From positions 26,103,001 to 26,167,000 of the forward strand of contig NC_079885.1 of NCBI RefSeq assembly GCF_029227915.1: a DNA stretch of 64,000 nt, in the 5' to 3' direction. Each line of letters opens with the position of its first letter. The stretch's first letter is position 1. The translations under genes were made by a program, and so were the position numbers. Below the pieces are notes generated by a model. It was not told where the DNA came from. It did not search any database and worked only from the letters and a program-made list of their open reading frames with translations. This document shows, one piece after another, positions 48,227 to 60,509 of the stretch. Origin of the DNA: Hydractinia symbiolongicarpus. Lineage: Eukaryota; Cnidaria; Hydrozoa; Anthoathecata; Hydractiniidae.

Positions 48227-48330
48227 TATTTCTGTTTCTCCTTCTGAAAATCCCTTGATGATTTGAAAGTTTATCTTATATTAGATACCAATTATTTTTT
48301 CGTTTTAAATTATTTCTGTTTCTCCTTCTG
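48227..48330 (+). repeat. right flank: completed unit end plus second 84-bp unit
   Basis: 48227-48246 (TATTTCTGTTTCTCCTTCTG) finishes the unit interrupted at 44897, and 48247-48330 is a whole second unit. Together with the left flank this shows the pre-insertion state. Confidence 0.85.
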
Positions 48331-48573
48331 GGTGACGATTTTCATTTCAGATCGATCTTTTTTGGGTTAAGTAAAACTTTACATATCTGTAGTTTTAAAA
48401 TCGGCAATTATTCCAACTTACATATCAAATAACAAACACGGTAGGCATTGCACTGGAAATTATAAAAAGAAACATTCAAAACTTAACATGGGAAACAAAA
48501 ATACAACATTTATTAGATTTTTGATTTATTCTTTAAGAAATTCAACTTTTTCTTTACAACTTCCAACCTCGCC

Positions 48574-48655
48574 CAACCTCGTACCCAGGATTTGTTAGCC
48601 TTTTTATAGGCCGTCCATATATAAAAAAACCAAAAAAGTCCGGGGAAAAGGTTCC
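48574..48655. mobile_element. CAACCTCG-family MITE, diverged copy
   Basis: Starts CAACCTCGTACCCAGG and ends GTCCGGGGAAAAGGTT; the core (GGCCGTCCATATATAAAA) differs from the main subfamily, so only the ends are shared. Confidence 0.6.
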
Positions 48656-48659
48656 AACT

Positions 48660-49215
48660 TTGTCCTTTTTATTATTGGAATAGTGATGGCATATTCATAA
48701 ATTTTGAAGACAACTGACAGCATTCTGTAACTAGAATGAAGTCAATCAACTCACCGTCCAGATTTTTGCTTTTTACCTCGCTCACAAAAATTTAGTTGAC
48801 TAAGACAAACCTTGTTTACTCAGAAATACTATACATTGGAGGATTACAGGACAAAGTCTCCTTAAAGGACAACCTGCCGTCAATAATTAAAAAGGAGACA
48901 ACAGGAGCTGGGAAAGAGGTTGTGCGATTTCTGCAATGTCCGATTTTGTTGACAACCTGAGCATCAAGCAGAGCAAATAGGATATTGTTGGTAGAACCAG
49001 CAACAGAAACATTTCGTTTTTCTATAAACATGGGCAACACTCGTTTAAAAAATATACCAAATATATATCTCATGTATTTTTCATTCTCATTGGTCTTATT
49101 GGTCGTCGCAAAATATTCTTATTCTAGTTATTTCTATTTGTTATTCTATTTATTTTTTAGGTGGTATTACAATGTTTTGCCAATCCGTGTTTCTCTGAAA
49201 TTAGGCGTTACCTCA
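48660..49215. other. intergenic stretch without a recognised gene
   Basis: No supported coding sequence. A GACAAAGTCTCCTTAAAGGACAA...AAAGGAGACAAC motif at about 48848-48905 is a loose inverted repeat that may be another degraded MITE. Confidence 0.4.
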
Positions 49216-49220
49216 GTGCT

Positions 49221-49300
49221 CAACTTCATCCCCAGGACGTCTTGTATCTTTTTTGATATCGATTTTAGAGAAGATACAAGGTGTTCTAGGGATAAAGTTG
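49221..49300. mobile_element. CAACCTCG-family MITE, diverged copy
   Basis: Ends CAACTTCATCCCCAGGACGT and TCTAGGGATAAAGTTG. Inner arms CTTGTATCTT and AAGATACAAG also pair, making an almost complete hairpin of about 80 bases. Confidence 0.65.
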
Positions 49301-49699
49301 AGCTCATAAAAATAAACATCAAAAGTACTTCAGAGGTTTTTAAGTAAGAACTCCGAGGAGGAGAATGGCTTGGATGGCATTTTTATCTGAAATTAGGCTT
49401 ACTCTTATCTCGATTTGTGGATAACATGAAAGTTGTTTTTTTGACATGCAAAACACATTTGTTGCACGTTTTTTCATGTCTTCGTTTCTTCAATTCTAAA
49501 ATATATCTTTAGGTCAAATACCCGTATGTCTAAAAATATTTTAAGCAGGAGTCAAAAAGTCCCATTGCGCGTAATATTCGCCGTTTATTTCAAGTATTCT
49601 TGGTTCTCTTTTTCTCGCATTTCGGTACACTTTTTCTAAACGAATGGGGATGATAATTAGTTTTGGTGCCGTGTGACGAGGCCCACTTTTCAGTCTCTT

Positions 49700-49795
49700 T
49701 CTCAGGGCATCTTGTTTTTTGTCATGGACGCCTTTTGAAGATGTGTTTCTCGCCTTTCCGATGAAAAAGGTACAAGATGCCCTGGGGAAAAGGTT
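49700..49795. mobile_element. CAACCTCG-family MITE, diverged copy
   Basis: CTCAGGGCATCTTGTTTTTT pairs with AAAAAGGTACAAGATGCCCTG, and the right end reads GGGGAAAAGGTTG. It is related in arms to the copy at 49221. Confidence 0.6.
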
Positions 49796-50198
49796 GTTTC
49801 CTTTTAACACGAGAGGAGGGCTGGCAGTCTTGGAAAATCCCAGTTATATCTTAATTGTGTAAAGCATCCTCAATTTTTTGCTTTGTAACCGCCGGCGGCG
49901 GTGTGTTGTGTGACGTGTCAATATAAAAAAAATTAGAATAAACCTGGGATCGAGGTTGATAAATACACGTTTTGACTTATCGTTGCCGTTCAATTTTCAG
50001 CCCCGCATAGTAATATTATCCCGAATGTTTATCTACCATGGGCAATATTATGGCCAACTAATTAGATTCCAAACCTCCGAATTGATTCCCGCAAGAAACA
50101 AAGGATAAATCATAGGAAGAAAATACCAACTAGCTTAGGAGACGTGTTATTCATCTTTTCAGATCTTCTTCATACTTGTATTAGAATTAATTACAAAC

Positions 50199-53100
50199 AT
50201 GTTTAAATTATTTTCAATATCTCTACTTCTTGCTGCTCTTATATTTCCAACAACGCTGGTTAATGTTGGTAAAGGTTAGTTGTTTTGTTTTCGTGCAACG
50301 TCATCAATTATTGCCCTCCATAACGGGACCTAAAATAGAATCCCTTTTTACCTTTGCGCTCAATTTAATTATTAACGCAAAAATCAAAAATATAGCGATA
50401 TAGTGATCAGGTTTTTAACTTGCAATGAATTTACTTTTCAGGGCAATGTAGCTACTACTATGACTCTATGCAAGGGATTCAATTTTTGAGGCTGACCTGT
50501 GTGAAGAGAAGCTTAAACTCTTCCCAAGCACTTTTTTTATCAATAAAAGCTTCTAAGGTCAAAATTAAAAAAGTGTTATGTTCGCTTCCTGCGATTGACC
50601 CATTGCAATATAACAAACCTAAAAAAAAATGCAACCGATATCAGTATTCGTATCAACAAAGCTAATTGTTATTTTAACATTGGACATAGATTGCTCCTTT
50701 TTTTATTATCAATTAAGTTTCAGTGGCTCTAAACCCTGTCCTATGCGATCCTTCCTCCACAAGGGTGGACAGGACTGGGACAAATACCTAAGAGACTGAT
50801 GCCGGTGCTTTTCCAAGGACTTAATTTTAAATACAATATTTTACTCCAGGCAGATCCATCCAGCACAGCTGTTTCGGAGCGGACAAAAATGCTACGAAAA
50901 AATAATTCGATTTACCCTCTCAGTTAAAATAGGATATCTCAAGAACAAAATAAGATTTTTATATTCTGTAAAAAGAATAATAATCTTAGATAAATTCTCC
51001 ATATTATTAAAAGAAATTTTTTTTTGGACACCTGTCCGAAATTGGTAAATTTAGGCCAAAATGTCTAAAAATGACTTAAAAATTATCATTTAGATAAATG
51101 TCTTCCACAAAATTTCTGGAATAAAGTTAAAAAAACATGTTTTTTATGGTCCACAGGTTAGGTTAAATATCTGGAATGAAAATTACTTAATTTTATTACT
51201 GTCCGAAATTGTCCAAAGGGTTATATTTGGGCCAAATGTGAGAACTATGTGAAAAACGGCCTTAAGAGCCTTAATATATGCTTAAAGTTTATTTATTAAC
51301 TGAATAAAAAACATTGCTTTGGATTCTAAGACCATTAAGGATGATGTAGATGAAATATTAGTCTGTCCGAAATTGTCCAAAGGGTCACTTTTGGTCCTAA
51401 GGTTTTTCGGGCCAAATATGTGACATCTATATATTAAATAAAACATCATTCAGAGTCGACGGTTTCAACATTTTAGTTTATCATGCTAGAAGAAAATACC
51501 TCAAGTTGTGCATAAATATTTTATTTATTATATATATACAAAGCAATCATTTTGTGTTTCTTTATAAACTGTATAAAATAGCACCCAATCTTGTGTTAAA
51601 GCCAAGATTAGCTAGCTAGGTAGCTAAAAACATCTTTGATTTTAACAATTTCATCTTGAGAAAGCCCACCAAAGTCTTAACTAAATAAAAAAAAAGAAGT
51701 ATTAAGTTACTTAGCTACAAAATGCAAAACTGTAGGACCAAAAAATAGCTACTCTTTACAGAAAAATATAAAACAGGAGAAGCAAGATTAAAAAAGATAA
51801 CAATTATCAACGCTTAAAGTTTTACAAGCTGTAAAACAATTTCTTAAACTTAAGGGTGCTCTAATAGCACAAAAATAATAATAAAATCCCTGCAAAATAA
51901 AGTAGTTTCCTGTTTTGTCCCTTACCTCGTGCTCTGCCAAACTTTAGCTAGCTAAAAAATTGCAAAGACACCGTTGTCTCGCTTATTCCAACATTTTCGA
52001 AAAATTCCGGTTTCGAACCAGGATTCCCGGGTCGAGCAATCAAGTCCAAGGTAAACACCACGCCGCCGTAATTTTTTTGAGAAAAACCATACCTAACAAA
52101 ACATTAAATGGCATCGCTATGACTCTCTTAGAAGTTTAGATAATTATTTAATTAGACAGAAAAGGGATCACACTACATCAAATCGCCGTGCACCACTTTG
52201 GCAACTTTTTCTCCTCTTTTTTAGCGCCTAAAGAAGACTTTAACTTAAAATTTAAGTAGTTTATAGTTTGCGAGACGAACGGTGCACGGTACCGGCCAAT
52301 AGAACCATGTTTCCAGGCCCCCCATACCAATTTTCAAGTCCGTAGCTAGTAGCGCGGCGTTGCCACGAGGTTGGAAAGATGGTATACTTTCGCCAAAAAT
52401 ACTGTTTTTTTTAATTTTGTGTGTTTTATTCGACGAAATAACTCGAAATCCATAACACACATGTATAACATATTTATATATTAAAAAAGAAGAAAAGTAG
52501 GTCGTTTTAATACTTTTTATTTCAGTAAAATTAAAACAATACAAAAAAAGTTTCAAAAACTTAAAAAATGATAAAAATACAAAATTTCAAAAAAAATTGT
52601 GGAAGCCATTTTAATTTTGTCCGCGGTTTGACCGTAGCGAAACAGCCGTGCCAGGGTAAAAAATAAATCTTAAACTGTAGCTTTAAGCATTTCAACAGTC
52701 GTATTAAAACATCAGGTGAAATTGATACTATTTTAATTTTATGTAATACATCAATTCAATTTACAATTTTATTTCTTCAATTCAATATATTTGCTATAGA
52801 AAAAGTAGGTATATACAATATAACAACTTACAGTTATAATTTGATGACTAGAGACCTACACAAAAGCTAGCTTATAATAAGGCGAAGGCCACCAAATGGT
52901 TTGCATTGTTCCAATGATATGAAGGGGTATTTTAGGCACAAATACTTTTCTCAAGTTTTATCATAATTCTTGCGGTCGGATTTTGCGTCATAATAATGGT
53001 TGAACCAATCATGGGCCAGTATTCAGGTTAAGCAGCCATTATGAAATGGGGTAAAAATGCCGTAATCATAATGTGGTGAAACCTTCATAAATACAATACT

Positions 53101-56100
53101 GGATTTTTCAAGGAATTCTTTTTTCTTTTCAGTCAAATCTTTAATATGTTTTAGATACTGCCTAATTTTTGCCTTTTTGGATTGTTGTTTTGATTATTAA
53201 AAACAAACATTCTCTTAAAGCCCAGCTGTTCCAGTTTCCAGCATTCATTCTTTCTTCTGTAATATTCTGTAATTTTTAAATATGTATTCTGTAATTTTGC
53301 GTGGGTGACTTATTAAGGTGGCAGTAACCCTTTTTTAGCTGTCCAAATAGCTGAATTATTTACTCAGTTTTTTTTTTACTATTTCCTGAAAATATAGGCC
53401 TTATAAAATTATTTTAACTTACACTAAAATTACTGAGTCAGCAGAAATTATATTTAAAAATGCATAAACAAGAAAAAATTCAACTTCTACGACCTCTAAC
53501 TTTTTACAATCTCATTATTTTTCATCAGCTTCTGTTTTTAAATGAACCTTGGGTTAACCCTGTTAAAACAGTGTGCAGATTTTTTTTGTTTACTCTTATT
53601 TTTTTAACAATAGCCTTTTGTTTTTTTCAAAAGATTCTTTGTTAGCATCCCCTGCTTCATATGATGCCCTTAAATGAAAACTTTCTGTACAATTATGCAA
53701 GCGCGTAGACTTAACTATATTCGGCAGAACTAAATAATTATTCATGAATTTTATTTTAAAGGGGAATTGTTGAGGCTGAATATATCTGGTGAAAGATAAT
53801 AGTATTTTAGCCATAAAATCGTGACAAGTGTTTTATAACAACAAAATATGGATCCGAAAATAACCTTTCATGACTAATTATGTAAAAAACAAAATTCCGA
53901 TTTTTAAAAGGGTTACTGCCACTTTAAATATGTTAAATGGGCTTTAGCATTTCTGTGTTTGTTCTTATGTGAAAATTTTATTTGCAATGGGAAGTAATAT
54001 GTACCTGCCAAGGCAAGTCACCAGTTTTATCACAATTCGTTATTAAAATTGAAATTATCTTGGTACATATGGCACATTTCACAGTTGTTGCTTGTTAACT
54101 ATTTTTTAAAGAATTTTTTTCAAATTCAAATATTGATTCTTCAAGTGGGTGAAAAGTCAAAGACCTTACTTATGACTTGAATACATGAAGCTAAAAATCC
54201 TGGTTGTGTACAATGTTGAAGAATCACATTAGGTGTTCCCTACACTGAAATAGCAAACCGATTGTTGCAATAAATCGATGTTTGTATATTTCTATAAGCT
54301 GTAACGTTTTAGAACAGCAGAAATTGTTAAGCCTTGTATGTAAAATCTTATTTGAAGCACTGAATCAATTATTTCGAGTCTGTAACTCTTTCAGGCCATC
54401 CTGTGAGCCAGAAACATTGAATCAATTTGTTGTATTGTGCTTATTGTGTTACCAGATTCCCTCCTGCAAAAAAAAAGTTTGCTTTGCAACAACCAGGGAT
54501 CAAATTTTTACCTACCTACTGTTTGTAAATTTATGAACTATTAATTCTTTCCTAGTTGCAGCTCAAGAAGATCCTGTTGAGGATGAGGTAACAACTGAAG
54601 AAGATGCTGGTGAAGATTCAAAGGTGCGTGTGTTGTTGATTTTTGAAAGTTTGTTTTTCTTTTAGAGGTACCTGTTTGATTTAGCTGTTCTTTTTGTTTA
54701 GGTTGAGACCGAGGATGAAGATAATTCTTCAGAAACAACCAGCGAGGAAACATCTCCAACTGGAAAGGTAGTGTAATATAAGCTTGGAATTTGGCATTAT
54801 TAAACAAAGCCATATTTTTTAGGAGAGTCAGAGGTACATACCTCTACAGGTGTAAATTGATTAAGACATGCTATTTGCTTGCACATGAAAAATACTAATT
54901 TTTTTATGAATTTGTCCAATGTAGCACACCTTAGTAAAACATACCTAAAACACTTGACGTGTGCTTTTGCCACACATGTACCAAAACCTTTCTTAAAGCT
55001 GTGCAAAGCAGGGCTGAAAACCCAATATCATGTCTAAATTGTGTCAACCTTTTGGCTTTCTCCAACAAACAAAACCCAATGGCTGGAGAAACAGAGGGCG
55101 AGATGTCCAAGTGTGGTTTCTGATTCTGCTTTTAGGAATATATGGGGATTTCGACATATTATTCAAGTTTAGGATACCAGAATAAAAAGCGTCGAAATTT
55201 TGTTATTTTTCTTAACTTTTAATGTTTTCATAGGATGCTGAAGAAGAAGAAGAAAAACCTCAGGGGGTTAGGCCATCTCCAGACGCTGAAACTGCTGTTT
55301 TATTCACAGACTATCCTGATAAACGTAAGCCATCTACATTCTGTTCAATCCTAAAAGCATAAAATAATTTTAGTGCGTGATTTCCCCCTAACTTCATAAA
55401 CTTTCATTCAGTATGGACATATGTCTAACAGAGTATTTATATTTTTGCATATATTTTTACATTACAAGTAACATCAGGAATTTCCAATATATTAATGTAT
55501 CTTTCACATCAAGTTTTTATTTGAAACTTACCAACACATAAGAAATAGGATTTTGTTTTTTTATTATTTTGTAAAAAAAAATATATTTCGTATTTAATTT
55601 AGAATTACCTGCTGGCAAGCCAATATATGTGCTAGTTGGTTTCCACAACAAAGGAAATAAAGATTTCATTGTTGAAACTATTGATGCTTCATTCAGATAT
55701 CCACAAGATTATAGTTACCACATTCAAAATTTCACTGGTACGCAGTATAACAGAGTTGTTCAATCCGGTGAAGAAGCTTCTTTCCAATATGCTTTTCATC
55801 CTCACGAGAGTTATGGTGGAAGACCGTTTGGTTTAACAATTCTTATGTTTTATAAAGATTCGGTAGGTAGTATGATCTCTTTCTTAACATGTCTATGAAC
55901 AATTTGCTGTGACTTCGGCTGTTAGTCCTTCTGACTAAGTTCTATGTTTTCCCACGCTTGAAATATCTAACTATCAATGGTGATGATTAATACTTAGGAC
56001 ACCTTATGATAACAATGATTTTTAAGTTTTCTGAATTGATAGTTGTGAATTTACTTTTTCATGTCAGCAAGTAATTTGTGATGTGAACTTAAATTTACTT

Positions 56101-59100
56101 CGCTTTTTTTCAAAACTAGTCGATAAGAATATTATAAGAGATTACTATTGGGCAATTTAAATTTTCCAATTGTGGTGTTTAATATGTAGGTAATGTAATT
56201 AATAGGTAGGCTAAAAAAGGGTTAACACGGACATGTTATTTACAGGGTTACCATGCCTTCTCAAAAGTTCTTAATTCTCCTCTCTTTTCTCAAAAATCTT
56301 AATTTTCCTTTTACAAAACTATATTGTTTGTCACATATATAATTTCATTTTCATAATGCATAGAAATCATACCACATGAGTGAAGAAATAATTTATTCTT
56401 CACTCATCTGTGCTACCTTTCTCCTTGAATATTTTTAATTTATTTTGAAATATATGAAAATATCCATATATCTCAATTTTTTAAGAAAATACTGTCATCT
56501 TTTAAAAAAAGCTTTAAAATTCTTATCAAAAGACCTCAAATTTGACTCTATAAAAAGGGTAGCAACCCTGATGTATATTTGTTGGAACATCTTGAACAAA
56601 ATCATCCCAAGTTAAAAATAAAATTCATTTTTTCCATTTCTCCACATTGGCTGTTACTAACTTTAAGATAGCAAAATAGTTGTCCATTCTCATGATTTAC
56701 ACAAGTGTCATCTGTCCCCAAGCAGAGGTGGACACATTTTAGTATTAAAATCATGGAAAAACAGATTTATAGACCCATTCACTTGAACAAAGTCTTTAAC
56801 AGATTCCTCCATAGCCTCTATTAACAAGTGTGGTTAAAATTTTGTGTTCCTTAAGAATTAATTTATCGATGATGATGATCAATACTTAGGACACCTTATG
56901 AAAATAATGATTTTTAAGTTTACTGAATCGATAATTAAATTCCAAAAGTTATACCCTTTTATTGATGCTTATTTAAGAAATAGCATATTTTTGATTTCCG
57001 CCAGCGAAGGCGGAGTCTTTAAAATTGCCTGAGGAGAGAGATAGGTAGGGACAACGCAGCTAGGCTGGACGCCCGAAACCTATCCAGGCTAAAGCTTAAA
57101 TACTCGTTTTGACAGATTTTTTTCTGAGAACGAGGCTAAAATGAGTTTTGAGATAAGAATCCTAACAGTGCATCAAATTGTTTTATTATCCAATGAACAA
57201 CACTTTATTTTAAACTTTATATGCTATCGAAAGTTAAAGCTCGTGCAGTGTAGCATAATGAAGATCGTCTTATAATGCGCCATCTTTGATGTTATTAACA
57301 TTTCACTTTAATAATTAGTCATTCGCTTCTGTACAATTTTGCAAGCACATAGACTAAAGCTATATTAAGCAGAACTAATTAATTATTCATGAATTTTAAT
57401 TTAATAAGAGAAATTGTTGAGGTTGAATATTTTTGGTGAAAGATAATGTATTATAGCTATAAAATTGTGACGTGTTATAAAAGAAAAAATAAGTATATGT
57501 AGTCTGAAAATAACCTTTCGTAACTGATTATTTGAAAAAAATTTGCTTTAAAGATATTTTCCAAGTTGTTTTTCAGAGAAAAGGAAAAAATAAATAAATT
57601 TTCAACCTTACCGTTGTTCTTATTTTGTTTTTATTGTTCATCAATTTTCAAGTTTATTATTTTTCTTTTAAAATTGTTCTTATATAGAGAAATGAAGTTT
57701 ATGTAAGTTAAGTTAGCTATGATATCCAGTTACAATAATAATCAAAAATTGAAATTCAAAATTTTAGAATATTCAATGATTTTGTTCACCCATATTACTC
57801 AGTCCTCTTCCACAGTTCAGTACTTTTTAATTGCTAATGGCGGAAATCTTCAAGCCGCAGGGCTTCTTGTTTATCATTCATTTAATGAAGAATTTTGAAG
57901 TACATGCACATACCAAGTTAACAGAAAATTTGAAGCAACAGTAAACTCTTTATTTTATAAAAAGCATAAACCTTATGAACCTTAATCCCCCCGTGATAGC
58001 TCATTAGAAGAGATGGGAGTGGAATAAGGGGGATTGACATGCAATGTCTACTGACAGTTATAATATTATACATGACTTCACAAAAATGTTGTCTTTTTGC
58101 TTCACTCAGCCTGCCATGACAACAATGTGTAGTCAATGAACGTAGTTGTCTGAGTTTGTCCTGTTGATTTCCAGTCATCATCCTGTACCAGGGTGATTAA
58201 TGGTTCTAAAATTTTAGAAATAAATTTTTAAAAAACGACTTTTTAAGGCTTGTTGTAGATTTGTTTTGGAATACAGAATACTCAATTCGCCTTGAAGAGC
58301 AGCTAAAAAACATGTACAAAAGAAATTTTATATTTGTTTAAACTTGGGAAACTGAACTTTTCAAACTTTTTGTTTTTATAGGATGGTAATCAATATGGTA
58401 CTGGTCTTTTCAATGAAACTGTAACATTCAAAGAAATTGATGAATCATTTGATGGCGAAACATTCTTCCTTTATGTATTGTTAGCAGCTGTTGCTCTTTT
58501 AGTTATTTTTGGTTTGAATTATGCGTTTGGGAACAGTAAGGTAGGTCGTGTACAAGATATATACATGTTTGTTGCAATATCGATTATGATGAGTTTTAAC
58601 TTAGGACACCTTATGAAGTTCATCATGATTTTTAAGTTTGCTGAATCGATATCGACACTTCATCTTCATTTTGTTTTTCCAAGATGTTGCATATTCTGTA
58701 ATTTAGACAATCTTTTTTTAGTTAAAAAGATCCTTTACAACCAAACAAGAAGCTCCAGAAATTGGGACTCAAAACGACAAAAATAATGTCGATTACGATT
58801 GGCTGCCCAAAGAAACTACAACAGACTTCAGTAAGTTCTTTTTAGCTTTTTTGTTTGTTTGTTTTTATTGTCGATTTTTGTTGGGGTGTCTTGTCTTATC
58901 AGCAATATCTTTGAAATTCAAATTTTACCTTTTTTTAAGTAAATCAGAAGAAATTTTCCCCCTTAATTTGCAAAAATTTAATTCTAAATAATTTTAAATA
59001 TTTTTTTGAAAAATAGCGTCAATTATGGTTGTAGCAAACATGGTAATCCAAGGTTTGTTAGGAGTTTCATGAAGAAGGGGGGTCAGTTTGTGTTTAATAG

Positions 59101-59497
59101 TTTGCAATGTTACAGGGTTCCCACGCCCCCTCATAACTCGTCCAATCTCCTCAATTTTTTTGAAATTTAGGTTTTCTTCTCAAATCTTCAGAAAAATTTG
59201 ACTTTTGGTTATTTTTATATAATACCACAATTTGTGGTTGCTGTAGCCTGCAAACATTACTTTCTTTTGCTGGGTTTGTATTTGAAGCAAAATTTTTAGC
59301 TATCTTTCGTAAGAAAATATTGAGATGCCAGTCTGTGTGTTCCTTCGTTTTTAAAAAACTGAAGTTTTTATCGAATTTCTTCAATTTTGTTAACAAAAAC
59401 TCCTTAACTCCTTATTTTTTTTACAGGCAAGCAATCTCCCAGACGTTCTCCAAGACAAAGACGTGTTAAAAGAAGCACAGGATCAGGAGAGGAATGA
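50199..59497 (+). CDS. SSR1: translocon-associated protein subunit alpha (TRAP-alpha)
   Basis: Eight exons in agreement of phase: 50199-50274, 54556-54623, 54702-54767, 55234-55324, 55603-55862, 58382-58540, 58722-58830 and 59427-59497 (TGA). Exon 1 is a signal peptide (MFKLFSISLLLAALIFPTTL). Exons 2-4 encode a long acidic luminal stretch rich in Glu and Asp. Exon 5 has the lumenal beta domain (PIYVLVGFHNKGNKDF, GEEASFQYAFHPHESYGGRP). Exon 6 carries the membrane helix (FFLYVLLAAVALLVIFGLNY). Exons 7-8 form a basic cytosolic tail (VDYDWLPKET, SPRRSPRQRRVKRS). This is the known domain order of SSR1, which sits beside the Sec61 channel in the ER membrane and assists translocation of nascent proteins. 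N-glycosylation sites (NFT, NET) are visible. Intron 1 is about 4.3 kb; introns hold several repeat families. Confidence 0.96.
51032..51425. repeat. three diverged tandem copies of a ~165-base unit in SSR1 intron 1
   Basis: CTGTCCGAAATTGTCCAAAGGG-type starts lie at 51032, 51199 and 51363, each followed by TTGGGCCAAATGTG-like sequence and an AAAA/CTTAA-rich part. Confidence 0.75.
53313..53927. mobile_element. MITE with TTAA flanks in SSR1 intron 1
   Basis: The left end TTAAGGTGGCAGTAACCC and the reverse complement of the right end (TTAAAGTGGCAGTAACCC) match in 17 of 18 bases. TTAA at both borders is the target of piggyBac-type transposases, though a TA-target element is not excluded. No transposase frame. 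Part of its right half recurs at about 57330-57535 in intron 5. Confidence 0.7.
55972..56042. repeat. ~70-base CTTAGGACACCTTATGA repeat, copy 1 (SSR1 intron 5)
   Basis: TGATGATTAATACTTAGGAC, ACCTTATGATAACAATGATTTTTAAG and CTGAATTGAT match copies at 56865 and 58578. Confidence 0.8.
56865..56935. repeat. ~70-base CTTAGGACACCTTATGA repeat, copy 2 (SSR1 intron 5)
   Basis: Same unit as at 55972, with ends TATCGATGATGATG and CTGAATCGATAA that are partly inverted relative to each other. Confidence 0.8.
57330..57535. mobile_element. partial second copy of the TTAA-flanked MITE (SSR1 intron 5)
   Basis: Aligns to 53685-53880: GTACAATTTTGCAAGC, ATTATTCATGAATTTTA, GAAATTGTTGAGG and GAAAATAACCTTTC are shared in order. 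Terminal repeats are lost. Confidence 0.7.
58578..58655. repeat. ~70-base CTTAGGACACCTTATGA repeat, copy 3 (SSR1 intron 6)
   Basis: This copy has the clearest ends, ATATCGATTATG and CTGAATCGATATCG, an inverted repeat of about eight bases. It begins 38 bases after SSR1 exon 6, close to the splice donor. Confidence 0.8.
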
Positions 59498-59761
59498 ATG
59501 TAAACATACTAGTTGGGTGTTTGTCACATATATTAGGGTGAAACTAATTGATAAATTGATTAAAAACTTGTTTTTTAATCCATTTATCAAAAGTTTGGTC
59601 TTGCTTTTTAGCGTTTTCTTTTGTCGAGCTAACATAACAAGCGAAATTTTGTATGACTATTCTAGAAAAAGTTCGGTTTGTTTTTACGTTTTTTCTTACC
59701 AATCAATATAAAAGCGTGAAATAAATTGTAACTATGATAGTTGAATTTTTTAAATGACATC

Positions 59762-59767
59762 AATAAA
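59762..59767 (+). terminator. SSR1: probable SSR1 polyadenylation signal
   Basis: AATAAA about 265 bases after the SSR1 stop, followed within 30 bases by a T/GT-rich stretch (CGTTGTTTTTGTTTTATG) that would serve as the downstream element. Confidence 0.6.
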
Positions 59768-59809
59768 ATTTTTGAATCTCCTTTCGTCGTTGTTTTTGTT
59801 TTATGAAGG

Positions 59810-59887
59810 CGAGTTTATTAATATACCCCGTCCAACCCATGCTAGCATGGAAAATGGACGTTAAGCCGAGAATGATGATGATGATGA
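59810..59887 (+). repeat. SINE 3' tail with GATGATGATG end
   Basis: CCGTCCAACCCATGCTAGCA, TGGAAAATGGACGTTAAGCC and a short ATG array make up a tail I recognise from tRNA SINEs or similar elements of several invertebrates, notably molluscs. The 5' part is missing. It sits just past the SSR1 polyadenylation signal. Confidence 0.55.
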
Positions 59888-59899
59888 ACAGTTCGTCTC

Positions 59900-60110
59900 T
59901 TTTATAATGAGCTCGTTCTTTGACAGAGTCAGTGTCGATTGCCATGGTGCAGAGAACAATTTAATTCGTGTCAACATTTGGGTTATGTTAACGATAGCTA
60001 AACATTGATTTCTTCTTAAAAACGTCGCCCTCTTTAAAAACGCCGCGTCCAAAAACAGCAATTTCTAATAAACACGTTTATTAGAGTAAGTACTGTATTA
60101 CTATTATTAG
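59900..60110. other. dispersed GCCGCGTCCAAAAAC repeat region
   Basis: AAAAACGTCGCCCTC, TTTAAAAACGCCGCGTCCAA and AATAAACACGTTTATTAGAG are short related phrases. The minus-strand frames here arise from this repeat. Confidence 0.4.
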
Positions 60111-60509
60111 TAATCAGACCGAATAACAATTGAAATAAAAAAGCAATGTTTTGAATCCTTACCTGGCGATGCGAAGAAATGCAATGTTCGAGGTATAAAC
60201 ATTGGGTTTACCAATTTTTATTGCAGTTGGAGCTCCAATTGAACAAAAAACAAGAAGCCCTGGGGGCTCTAAGAATTTCCGCTCGCTACCAAAATATTTG
60301 ATGACAACCTGCTAATTTGTTGTGTTAGCATGCCAAACATTCGAAAAGGTTTGGTGCATGAAGCTCTGAAGATAAAGCACGCAAGTGACATATCTTACAA
60401 CAAACGCAAATAAAACGAAACGTGTCATAATAAACTCACATTTTAAAAGAAATTGCTAACAAAAAATACAGCCTATCATTTTGGTAGAAAGTCTTGCGAT
60501 TGAAACGTT

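Noticed and set aside
59861-60061. Minus-strand 66-codon frame
   Set aside because: Arises from the dispersed GCCGCGTCCAAAAAC-type repeat and the ATG array of the SINE tail.
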